From positions 5,146,001 to 5,210,000 of the forward strand of contig CM066287.1 of NCBI GenBank assembly GCA_033816765.1: DNA of 64,000 nt. The letters run 5' to 3'. The DNA comes from Nothopassalora personata. Taxonomy: Eukaryota; Ascomycota; Dothideomycetes; Mycosphaerellales; Mycosphaerellaceae. A program made the translations under genes and the position numbers. Numbering within the stretch: position 1 is the first letter of the stretch; each line of letters opens with the position of its first letter. Shown here piece by piece: positions 52,705-62,513 of this stretch. Below the pieces are notes generated by a model that did no database searches, had not been told where the DNA came from, and was given only the letters and a program-made list of their open reading frames with translations.

Positions 52705-54799
52705 CTAGTGACCATTGATCTTCTCAGACTGCTCCTCTTCCTCGATTGAGCCATTAAATGGCCCAGGAACTCCGCCATTACCTTGCTTAAAAGGTGAGGC
52801 GCCGCTTTTGCGGGTACGCTCAAAGAAAGTGCTGACTTCATCACTCCAGTCGTCGTCAGCAACAGCGTCCTCCTTCGCAGCCTTGGCCGCCATAGCTGCC
52901 TCCCAATCAGCGCGCATCTCCTCAACTCTCTGCTCGTAATCCTTCTCGGCATTGTATCGCTTGCCCATTCCCCATATGCGTTCCCAGAGAGACAGATGCT
53001 GTGGGTGAACAGCGACACCACAGTACTCCTCGTCGCGTCCAGCGCGGATGTAAGCCCATCTGCGTTCTTGCTCCTTCAGGTCAAGACCGGTGGTATCCGG
53101 CAGGAAGACCAAAGTGAGAAGGGCGCCGGCCAGACCGAACCAGGGGACAACCAGGAAACGCGTGGGAACGTCGATGTAGTTGTACAGCACAGCAGCCGTC
53201 AGTGCACCAAGCTTCCCCCAGGCAGCGGAGAACCCGTGCGCAGACGCACGAACCGGTGTAGGGAACACCTCTGCAGCCACCAAGAAGGTCACACAGTTAG
53301 GTCCGAACTGGTTGAAGAAGGATGACAGGAAGTACATGGCCATGAACTTGTGCACACCAGCGCCCTCGGCATAATAATCGTAGTTGAATGCCGGGATGAC
53401 GAAGCAGATGAAGTCGCCGATGAACCCGACAATCTGCATCCACTTGCGGCCATAGAGCTTGTGGTCGATCAAGAAAGATGCAAGGTAATATCCGACAAGC
53501 GAGACACCGATATTGAGTAAATTCCAGAGCCAATTCACCATGATCGAAGCGTCCGATCCGGAGATGGTAGCGATGAACTCACTCTGGAAGAGCTTGTTGC
53601 CATAAAAGAACACGTCGTTGGCGTACCAGGCTCCAGCAGTGGCAAGGACACGACCGCCGAAGAATTGGAAAGTCATTTTTAGTGACCTCACATCATAGCC
53701 AGTGACAGATGACTTCTTCTTTACTGCTTCGAGCTGCTTCGAAGCGGATCGCATCTTGTATGTACGGTAGTAGACGAGCCAGAGAGTCCCCACTGCTGGG
53801 ATGGCGAATGAGACACGGTACGTCCACTGTGCGAGTGTCTTGCCGTAAGGTGCGCTAGAAGAGCCGCCGTGGAAAATGAGGAGCAGAAGAATGAGGATAA
53901 CCTGGTTGAACCACTGACCCCATCCTTGCATAAGGAAAGCCGAGGTGACTTTGCGACCACGGTGTAGACGGTCCTCCCGGGTCGAAATCTTACCAGATCC
54001 GACGGCGTTCTCCATACCAGAGGTAGCAGTCATGGGGTATTCACCTCCAACACCGACACCGTAGAAGAAAAGAGACCAGACGTAGCAGATGACCCAACCG
54101 TCTGCGACAAACATTAGCTTGCGTCAGATGAGCAGCATATCACATCGACTCACTCAATGTGACACCCCACGAGGCCGTGAGCATGACGAGACCCAGGAAC
54201 ATGATGACAGCATCCTGAATCAGACCCCAACGGCGTCCGATCCAGTCTCCAATGATACCGACAAGAATTTGACCGACGATAATTCCGCAAATTTCGAGGT
54301 AGTCGACGGCCTGGATCCATGTCTTGTTACAAACGGAGTAGCTGTGCCAGCAATCGGGAAAGGCGCTTTGGAAAAGTGGCTTCACGTTACCAATAGAGAA
54401 GAGCACGTAACTATACGTTGTCAGCAGGCTGTCTGCGGAACGATCTCACCCGTCATACCCTTCGAGAAGCAGACCCATACCGGGGATGACCATATTTCTG
54501 AAGTAGAAGCTGACAGGAGAAAGAGGATCGGCCTTGATCATGCGGCCAATGGACTTGAGTTCCTTCTTGGCTTCTTCATTGTCGACCTTGCGGATGAAAT
54601 TGATACGCTTGCCGAGCTTCATATCGGCCCAGTAAGTGCCATTCTCGTCGTAGCTGTCGTCGGGCAACAACAGCGAACGGAAGACAGACGCCTCTTCGTT
54701 GTTCATGTCGCCGAGTTCCGCAGTTGCAACATGCTGGCCGGTTCTGTTAGGCCCGTGAGGTGCAGCCAACCCGTAGTCACGCATCGAAGAGTCCTCCAT
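52705..54799 (-). CDS. MFS transporter, phosphate:H+ symporter-like (three exons)
   Basis: Exons (minus) 54,459-54,799, 54,154-54,410 and 52,705-54,101 join in phase to 664 aa. The introns are 48 and 52 nt, starting gtatga and gtgagt and ending tatag and cgcag. Start taken at MEDSSMRDYGL (54,799), since upstream codons look non-coding. Twelve membrane segments are expected: segment 1 MVIPGMGLLLEGYVLFSIG, then the MFS signature loop GDWIGRRWG between segments 2 and 3, and GVGVGGEYPMTATSGMEN, typical of the Pho84/Git1 group. SSFFNQFGPNCVTFLVAAE and PTPVRASAHGFSAAWGKLGA in the second half also fit. The ~100-residue charged C-terminal tail and ~90-residue N-terminal tail make it longer than Pho84. 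The substrate (phosphate, glycerophosphodiester or other anion) cannot be settled from sequence. Confidence 0.85.
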
Positions 54800-55773
54800 G
54801 ATGGCGGACAATTTGTTCGAAGTGCCACGTGACGTAGTCAGAGCGAAGAAATTCGTCGGACAACTGGGCGTGACAAGCTTTAAAGCAACGCCCGATCTAA
54901 GCTGCAGGGCCAAATCCTTACCCTCAGTGCTCAGCCGCTACCGCGGTACCACGTTGTGCCCAAGTAAGCTTTGAATGGCTGCACTAAGAACGCGGCACAG
55001 TTGTGTCGATGCTTGGGCCTGCGCAATGCTGCTGTACGGATGTAGCCGGAACGCTCTTAGCTCGTGGCAAATTTCGCAGGTTCTGTATGGATGGGGCCGC
55101 TTATTTCGTGTGCTCAGGCGGCGGGACGTCCGTAGCCAACGATGTAGATCAGTCGACCTGAAGTCGAAAGAAGAAGTGGCTGCCGGATGGGATGGACCAG
55201 GAAAGCTGGTAAGAGCAGGCCTTTAGCCTTTCTCTTAAAGTTCTTACGAGGGGCACAGTGCTCCCAGGGCCAAGGATATGGTCGGCATCAAGAGTGCAAA
55301 TTATCGCCATGCCCACATGCTTGCCGGAGCCCGAAAACAGCAACAACTCCATCGCGTGGAAGGTCTTAGCCATGACGCTACAATTGCAATCGCCCCACGT
55401 CCACGCATCTTGTTTCGAAATCCCGACATCACTCAGCGTGCAAAGCCTCTGCTCCGAAGCGCCAAAGACGAAGATTGAAGAGTGAGGTCCAGCGCAGCGA
55501 ATCAGAGAGCGGGACTACGGAACGTGTTGAAGGAGTTGGCTGTTGTAGAATCTGAGATGCATCGGCCCGCGGTCCTCTATGTGCAACAATCATCCCCTCG
55601 GTGTTCATCCCCAAGCACCCGCGAAGCGCGACACCTCAACAAAATCGCTCACCTTATTGCAATTCCTTGTCGTATGCAAGACTGCGATAAAAGGCGACAA
55701 CGCGTGGACATATATAGAAAGTACTAGCCATTGAGAATTATACTATATGTCGCGCTATGTAGATATACATCTA
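54800..55773. other. Intergenic region, no gene recognised
   Basis: Contains the promoter of the minus-strand transporter. Frames up to about 80 codons exist on both strands (for example 55,149-55,373 minus), but none shows a recognisable domain, and they overlap one another. Confidence 0.5.
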
Positions 55774-56072
55774 TAGGCAGACCCCATTTTCATTTTCGAC
55801 CATAGGCAGACCCCAATCTTAGTCATCACTCAAAACTTGATTAGCTCTCTAGCACTTTAAATGCGCATGCCCGCCCGGCGAGGGCTATTAGCATCTATCT
55901 TTCCTGTAGCCGTAGCAACCTTGGGAGGGGCCTGTGGTAGGAGGGGCTCCGGAGATCTCGTAAGAGGACCCAAGTGCAGCGGAGGGCTAGGGGGTAGGTA
56001 CTCACCATTTGATAGGATTTGATTAATTAGTCAGATTGGGGTCTGCCCATGGTCAAAAATTGGGTCTGCCCA
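55774..56072. mobile_element. MITE with TA target duplications (Tc1/mariner-like)
   Basis: A 299-bp non-coding element. The left end TAGGCAGACCCCATTTT and the right end (reverse complement TGGGCAGACCCAATTTT) form inverted repeats of about 50 bp, each containing a second copy of the GGCAGACCCCAAT unit about 33 bp further in. TA dinucleotides flank both ends (55,772-55,773 and 56,073-56,074). The centre is GC-rich and codes nothing. This is a non-autonomous element; the transposase must come from elsewhere. Confidence 0.75.
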
Positions 56073-56074
56073 TA

Positions 56075-57013
56075 GACTTTTCGATTTACACTGAGGGAGG
56101 TGATTGCATTGAGGTGGCGGAACAAGAACCACTCTAGGTCGACAAGGATATGCGCGGCGCAACATCTCAGCGAGCACAAGCTTTGGACTGCTCGCTTGGC
56201 TGATGTACTCCTGGGCGATGCGTCTTGTATGTGAAGCTTGGGAAGCTTGGAGACGATCAGCTACGTCTCTTCAGACCTCCATAATACACGCAGTGTCGTG
56301 CGCAGATGCTGAAACGGACGTCCGAAGGCCAGCGAACAATCGATATCCATGTCCAAGGCCAAAAGGGCTAGGGCTCGCCAGGGCACCCTCTCCCCGAAAT
56401 TTATACCCACACTACAATACCCACTATCTTCGCTTATCCACCTTGCCTTCACTGTCTACTATTTACCGACACTATCATCACGCGTTTTTTCGTGTTGCAA
56501 TCGTGTATCCATGCGCCTTGTCGTCGCTATATCGCAATCTAAGGTGCAGTGTCCTCGTAGAAATGATAACCTTGCGCTCAGGACGGTGATACGGCAAATT
56601 CGGCCCGGGAGCTTTTTCCCCCGACTCTCGATTCCCACCTACCAACAGCACCTCAACGCTGCGACTATATTATCTACATGACGATTTTTCGTTGTCACAT
56701 ACGTGAATACGACGGATTGAGCCAAAAAGCGTGTCGATTGAGCGACTAGTTGGATTAATATGGCGAGGTACGTGTCAAGATCGTGATGCCGATTGGACGT
56801 GCCGGTGGCTACTTAAGATGAGGTAGATACCGAGGACAACGGGTACTAAAGAGTGGATATCAAAATGAAATTTCGTCCCCTCTCCGGGCCCTTCTCCATC
56901 TTGTGCGGCTAGTGTGGGCGCCTGCTGCGTGAGCCTGACACATCTGGCCGACTTCCCAAAGAGTGCAAGTTGGGAAAGGAGGCCAAGCGATATCTTCGCA
57001 ATCGTTCTCGAGG
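56075..57013. other. Intergenic region, no gene recognised
   Basis: Short frames only (for example 56,203-56,589 plus), lacking recognisable domains. The part nearest the P450 remnant (56,775-57,013) may hold its decayed C-terminal coding sequence. Confidence 0.45.
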
Positions 57014-58610
57014 TTATGGTGCGGATATGAGCTTGGAAGCTACGCACTGAGTCAGTGTCCAGCGCAACATGCCTCGAGCTCGATGAGAAGCAATCCGCGT
57101 ATGCTCGCAGTCACCACTTTGAGCAATCAAATGCAGAGGCTTCCATCCACGTGGACGTCTGCACGAGTCGTACCGCTCTTGATCCAACTCCGAATGACAG
57201 ATGCTGCAGGTCGCGGGAATCTCTTCAAATGGAGACACACTCTTTAGCCAGCGCTCCAGGTCGAAGATCTTTACGTCGGGTCTAAAATGCCCCTTGTCAT
57301 GGTTACTAGCTTGTGCGTTGAGGAGAATCGTGCCTTTCGGAATGACGGCACCATCCCAGTCTATGTCTGTATATGCTTTCCTTGGCAGGCTCATCGCAGA
57401 GACAGTGTAATATCAGGCGGCTTCATTCACGATCGCATGGACATATCGCACATCTTCAGCATCAAGAGAATCATTCCAGGCATCCTAGATATTAGGGTAG
57501 TGCTTCTTGATATCCTAGTAAGCTCGCTCTAGGAGCGCCTGCGCTATGTTCTCGAAGCCTCCAGAAACCAGGCTCAGACATATGGAAGACACCTCTATCT
57601 CGCTAAGCTTGGTTTCCTCGTCCTTCAAGATCGATGCTAAGACACATAGCTCATCTGCACCATGCTGGATCATCTCTCGGACCTTGTCTCACAGCTCGTT
57701 CAGATACTTGTCTCTGCGACCACGCAGACTTTCACCTCTGGTTCTTCTCGTTGTTGGGCAAGTATCTGAGGATCGGAATATAATCCTGGTACTTCTCTGA
57801 TGCGCTGCGCAGTAGACTGACGGCACTGCCTACCTTCAGGACCCTTATCAACATGTCACCCCCCACGCTGTCCATTCTTATGTCATAGTATAAAGTGATA
57901 CTCGTGTTCGGGACATACCTTTGCAGGTAAGGTCTGATGTTGAGATAAGCTTCGCCACCTTTGCTGTCATGAGCAAGCCCACGGACGATGCAGTACGTCT
58001 CGAGAGCGAACATTGGCGGGTACGTCTGCATGGCTGGGCGGCCTAAGGTCTGACCCGCAGCTTTGCGCTTGGTCTACGGCTTTTGTCCCATGGCGATGAT
58101 CCTATGGTAAAACCTTGGGTGGAAGATATTACGCCGTGGCATGTGTATAGCTATTGTTGGTCGATAGACCGCATTTCACATGTGCAGCATGACATACCAT
58201 AGGACGATCTATCACAGCTGACTGATAGCCGACCAGCATCTTCTTACAGTCATCGAAGCTGTCCACTACCACGGCTCGCGTGTGACTAAGCCGGATCTGG
58301 AAGATGGACTGCTTCCAGTCCCGCCACCACTTCTTACATAGAGTGGCATGGTCATCGCCGAGAGCAAGTGGGTGACCAGTAATCGGCAAGGCTTAGGTAT
58401 ATCGGGGATATTCGGGATCTTCGGTATATCACTGCGTATAGAGACTTGATACAGGCAAAACAGGAAGAGCACGAAGCTCAATGTTGCCAAAATCTGGTAT
58501 TGGGATCCAAAGTCATCGATCGAACCAAGTCGCAGCGTTGTCGTCGTTGCGGTCATCGTAATCACCCAAGATGCAGATGTATCGAGGCTCGACGTATCAA
58601 GCAGAGCCAT
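57014..58610 (-). pseudogene. Broken cytochrome P450, CYP504-like (phenylacetate hydroxylase family)
   Basis: Blocks of one P450 lie in order on the minus strand but in different frames. They are a membrane anchor (LATLSFVLFLFCLYQV), proline hinge IPKIPNIPDIP, LALGDDHATLCKKWWRDW and RAVVVDSFDDCKKMLVG, then after a likely intron SSPWDKS, then ALETYCIVRGL, RPYLQRYVPNTSIT, LLRSASEKYQDYIPILRYLP, and finally MSLPRKAYTDIDWDGAVIPKG...FDLERWL. This order fits CYP504-type enzymes that hydroxylate phenylacetate. Defects: a frameshift after the hinge; loss of the segment before SSPWD; frameshift after NNEKN; PERW read as LERW; and the heme-binding FxxGxRxC loop not recognisable, with only a CVASKL remnant. 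The gene is dead. The changes are indels and scattered substitutions, not the RIP pattern. Confidence 0.8.
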
Positions 58611-59777
58611 TTTTGCCTATCGGCTGTGATTTTGAGCTTATGCAGGGAAGTAACACTCAAGATTAGCAAGAATACGTCTGCAAGAAAATGACTATCGAGA
58701 AGGTGGAGTGAGCACCCATAAGCATTGTGCTTGTTGGCCGACTGGATAGAGCAGTAGTTCGCGATGTAGAGTCTCCTGTTCTTGTGGGCAGTGGAAAACT
58801 TCATCGTCGCTGAACATATTATGGGAACACGAGTCTACGCTAGTTGCCATAGTGTGTCCTAGCGACGAGCGATGTGCAAATAGCAGCGAAGGCATGCGAT
58901 GAAGGAAGCTCATACCTGTGTCTGCGTATCTACCTCCACCTATACATGCTCTTTTCTCAGGATCAAAGTAAAAGTATACGATCATGGATCCTGGCAGATC
59001 AGACCTTGTTCGAGCTACATGCAGTCAACATTATCACCTTACCTCGAAGACGAAGCACGACTTACAATCGGCAAGAGACAACACAATGCTTGCTGTCCTT
59101 CAGCACTGCACTGGGCAGTAAATTCATCCTTGGGAATAGTAGTTACTGGCACTGTTGAGCGCTGTATCCGCTTGTGCAAACCTCCACGGTCTGCCTTTGA
59201 GACAACGGAGACGAGACTGGTGCTGCGCATTATTTATCTTGGTTCGTTCAACGATCCAGATCCAAAATAGTAGTCTCATTGGGGGCTGCAGAAGTTATCC
59301 GTGTCTGCGACCAACAGAGAGTTTGCTGGGCTCGGATCGATGTCTAACCGAACCTTTGCCGACCACAGGTATGCCGTCACCAACACATGATATAATTCTT
59401 GTCGCAATGCCATGATCATATACTGGAGAATGGTGAGCTGTCTGTGAACAAGTGGTGGGCGGGCAGACATTCGTTGTATCATTACCCGACGGCGGAGGGT
59501 GTGTGCGGTACACACGCTTTGCAGGGATGCACACGGCAATAATCGCCGTCACTGGTACCGAGCATGATGGCATTTACTGACAACTACCGCACCGGCAACG
59601 CCTCCACCTTCATCCTCACCTCCCCTACATCTCCGCACCGCTACCCCATCCATGGCATGCTGTCCTTCGCGGCAGGATCGTAAGATCTGCTCGTGCTGCC
59701 GTCTCCGCTCCTAACGCCGACCGATCCTGGTTGATGAGTCTACCTCAGCACTCCGTCCCTATCTGCAGAGCATAGCC
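58611..59777. other. Intergenic region and NAD kinase promoter
   Basis: Several overlapping frames of 60-125 codons without recognisable domains. The CT/CA-rich stretch at 59,580-59,770 immediately before the NAD kinase ATG looks like its promoter and leader. Confidence 0.45.
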
Positions 59778-61550
59778 ATGAGTTCTCCTGCAGCCGCCGG
59801 CAATATGGATGCCGCATCTTCTTACCCTGGGACTCCAAACAATGGCGCGACAAAGGGGAATTCGACGCTGGGTGAGGCGCTTGCCCGCACTCCCATCCGT
59901 CGCGATAGCCTTGACCGTCTGGATGGATTGTTCCCTGCGACGCTCGACTCCACGCCAAGAAGGTTCTCTACAGGCGCAGCACGAGTCCCAATGCCAGCAT
60001 CGCAAGTCTTCGCAGCGCAGGCGACAGTCGAGGATATCTCGGACGAGAAGCGCACCAGAACACCGCAGGGTCAGCAAGATCTAAGTGCTGCCATGGCGAG
60101 ATTCAACATTTGTTCCGACACACCATCTATAGCCCGTCTCGCCGCATTGACAAGTCCCTGCTACTTTCACAAGCGATTTGGGGACGCGGTCGACATCCAG
60201 AAAGTCTTGGAGGAGATCAAGGGCGATGACCAGCTATCACACAGCAGACTTATGCAAACCGCTGCGTCAGTAAGAGAAGTCTCGAGACAATTGCAAAGAC
60301 GACCCTTGAAACGAGCTGTGCGCAATGTTATGATCATTACCAAGGCACGAGACAATACGCTGGTCACTTTGACTCGAGAACTGGCAGAATTCCTACTTGC
60401 TACGCCAAGATACGGCAGGGATATTGGAGTCAATGTCTGGGTGGACTCGAAACTGCGGAAGTCGAAACGATTTGGGTTGGAGTCGCTTCTGGAACAGGAC
60501 GAGAGATTCGCGGATATGTTGCATTTCTGGACTCCGAACCTTTGCTTAGAAAGGCCGGAACTCTTTGACTTGGTCATCACGCTTGGTGGCGATGGGACCG
60601 TCTTGTTCACGTCCTGGCTATTCCAGCGTATCGTACCACCAGTACTATCTTTCTCGTTGGGGTCTCTTGGATTCCTTACGAACTTCAACTTTGAGCAGTA
60701 CAAGGACCAGCTTAATCGCGTAATGGGCGAAACCGGCATGCGTGTCAACCTTCGCATGCGCTTCACCTGCACAGTGTTCCGGTCTGCCGCATCGCCTGCA
60801 ATCACGTCTTCGGCCGCATCTTCGGCGAGTGTCTCAACAACTGCGAGCCAGTATGGAAGTGAATCTCCATCTGCCAAGATTGAAGGCGAGACTCATGAAG
60901 TTCTGAACGAGCTGGTCATTGATCGAGGGCCATCGTCGTACATTTCCAGCCTGGATTTGTATGCAAACGACAGCCTACTGACCCGCATAAGCGCGGACGG
61001 GATTATTCTCAGCACACCTACTGGAAGCACAGCATATTCATTAAGTGCCGGCGGCAGCTTGGTACATCCAGATATCCCGGCCATTCTTCTAACCCCGATC
61101 TGTCCGCACACATTATCTTTCAGGCCGATGCTGCTCAATGATGACATGGCTCTCAAGGTGGCAATTCCGTCCACTGGCCGGGGTGGCGCTTTTGTGTCGT
61201 TTGACGGCAAAGGGCGTGTCGAGCTCGGCCGTGGCGACGAGGTAGTCGTACGAGCATCGCAGTACCCTTTCCCGACCGTGATGGGACAGGCTCTGGAATG
61301 GTTCGATAGCATTTCCAGGACTTTACGCTGGAACACCCGAGCCGCGGAGCAGAAAGGCTGGGCCGGAGGAGCAGCTGGACTTGGCGAAGGAGACGGCGCC
61401 GATCTGGTTGAAGCAGAAGACAAAGAGAGAGCCGACAGAGGCAAACAACCCGAGTTCGACATAGATTTCGAAGACGACGACGATACGATCAGCGCGAGAG
61501 ACTCGGGCTACTCTGAAAGCGGCCACGGGTCAGAGAAGAAATTCAGCTGA
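59778..61550 (+). CDS. UTR1: NAD kinase (Utr1/Pos5 family)
   Basis: 590 aa, single exon. Phosphorylates NAD (and perhaps NADH) with ATP to NADP(H), supplying reducing power. The first ~180 residues are Ser/Thr-rich, probably regulatory. The catalytic domain starts at NVMIITKARDNTLVTLTREL. Motifs: LVITLGGDGTVLF with GGDG at residues 270-273; LGSLGFLTNFNFEQY; LNELVIDRG with the NE pair at 377-378; and TPTGSTAYSLSAGGS (413-427), the Gly/Thr-rich loop. GGAFVSFDGKGRVELG closes the domain. A Ser/Ala insert at about 335-365 and an acidic C-terminal tail (DIDFEDDDDT) are low complexity. No mitochondrial targeting peptide is evident, so Utr1-like cytosolic rather than Pos5-like is favoured. Confidence 0.94.
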   Translation: MSSPAAAGNMDAASSYPGTPNNGATKGNSTLGEALARTPIRRDSLDRLDGLFPATLDSTPRRFSTGAARVPMPASQVFAAQATVEDISDEKRTRTPQGQQDLSAAMARFNICSDTPSIARLAALTSPCYFHKRFGDAVDIQKVLEEIKGDDQLSHSRLMQTAASVREVSRQLQRRPLKRAVRNVMIITKARDNTLVTLTRELAEFLLATPRYGRDIGVNVWVDSKLRKSKRFGLESLLEQDERFADMLHFWTPNLCLERPELFDLVITLGGDGTVLFTSWLFQRIVPPVLSFSLGSLGFLTNFNFEQYKDQLNRVMGETGMRVNLRMRFTCTVFRSAASPAITSSAASSASVSTTASQYGSESPSAKIEGETHEVLNELVIDRGPSSYISSLDLYANDSLLTRISADGIILSTPTGSTAYSLSAGGSLVHPDIPAILLTPICPHTLSFRPMLLNDDMALKVAIPSTGRGGAFVSFDGKGRVELGRGDEVVVRASQYPFPTVMGQALEWFDSISRTLRWNTRAAEQKGWAGGAAGLGEGDGADLVEAEDKERADRGKQPEFDIDFEDDDDTISARDSGYSESGHGSEKKFS

Positions 61551-62513
61551 GGTGTTTCAAGTACGCTGGTGCGCTGACGGTTGGCCGAGAGTGCATGGAG
61601 ACGGAGGAGAGACGTATGTCGAGGTGGATCAGTCCGTGTATGCATGCATCTTTGCGATGGTGCCATGGCGTTCGCGAGTGCCAAGTGCTAGGATAAATCT
61701 TGGGCGAGGTGGTGTTGATATTCAGCATTTCGCATAGTGAACGGGACGACGATGCATGATGAGAATGCAAGCGGCCTTTTGAATAACATTATTACAATAC
61801 TATATATATACTCTTAGCACGTGCTGACCTAAGCACTGCTTTGCTTGGAAGCTTCTCAACGCAGCTCCCCAACGACACCTTTGATCGTCTGTGCCGCGCG
61901 CGATGGTTTGCCGCGGTTGATACGACGGCCCACTACGTCGAACTTCGTCTGGTTCCGTCGACGGTGGACCTCTTTACGCGCAAACCCGCTCGATGCTTTT
62001 GTCTCGACGCTCGATTGTCGTGTCGTACTCAATCATGTTACCCACACAGCAAACGAAGCTCGTCAGAAGCACATGTTTCTATCCCACAGTGACTCGTCCC
62101 TTATACTTCCACAACTCTATCTGCTCTGACTCCTGTCTATCGTCCATCCCTCTTTTCTCTGTAGCTTGTGCGTTAGAACTAGTCCCCTGGGGCAAAGCCT
62201 TTCGCGGCATTTCTTTCATTGAGGTACCTTTGTACCCAACGCTTGCCGCTCACAGCCTTGCAACAGTGCGTGCACCTTCTCTAGTCATCTCTTGTCAAAA
62301 TTTCGGAGAGCAAAGACGTGCTTCAAAGCGAGGTACTGCCGACAATACTTATGCGGCATTCCTTTGTCGTGGCCGGGCTGTCTTCTAGCATAAACAGCAT
62401 TCATTACTGCATGTTCAAATCACCGGATCCGGACACATCTGAGCACGCCTACATTCTCGGCCCACTGTCTACATTCTTGGCGTCTGCTACCGTTGTGGTA
62501 GCCAGTCGGCAGC
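61551..62513. other. Intergenic region between NAD kinase and Prm10-like gene
   Basis: The first ~250 bp may be NAD kinase 3' UTR (AT-rich TATATATATA near 61,800). The rest is promoter/leader of the downstream gene. Frames up to 131 codons have no recognisable product. Confidence 0.5.

Noticed and set aside
52715..53325. Plus-strand frames opposite the MFS transporter
   Set aside because: Overlap a well-supported three-exon transporter; no domain.
60167..60877. Minus-strand frame of 236 codons opposite NAD kinase
   Set aside because: Shadow frame; the plus strand has all NAD kinase motifs.
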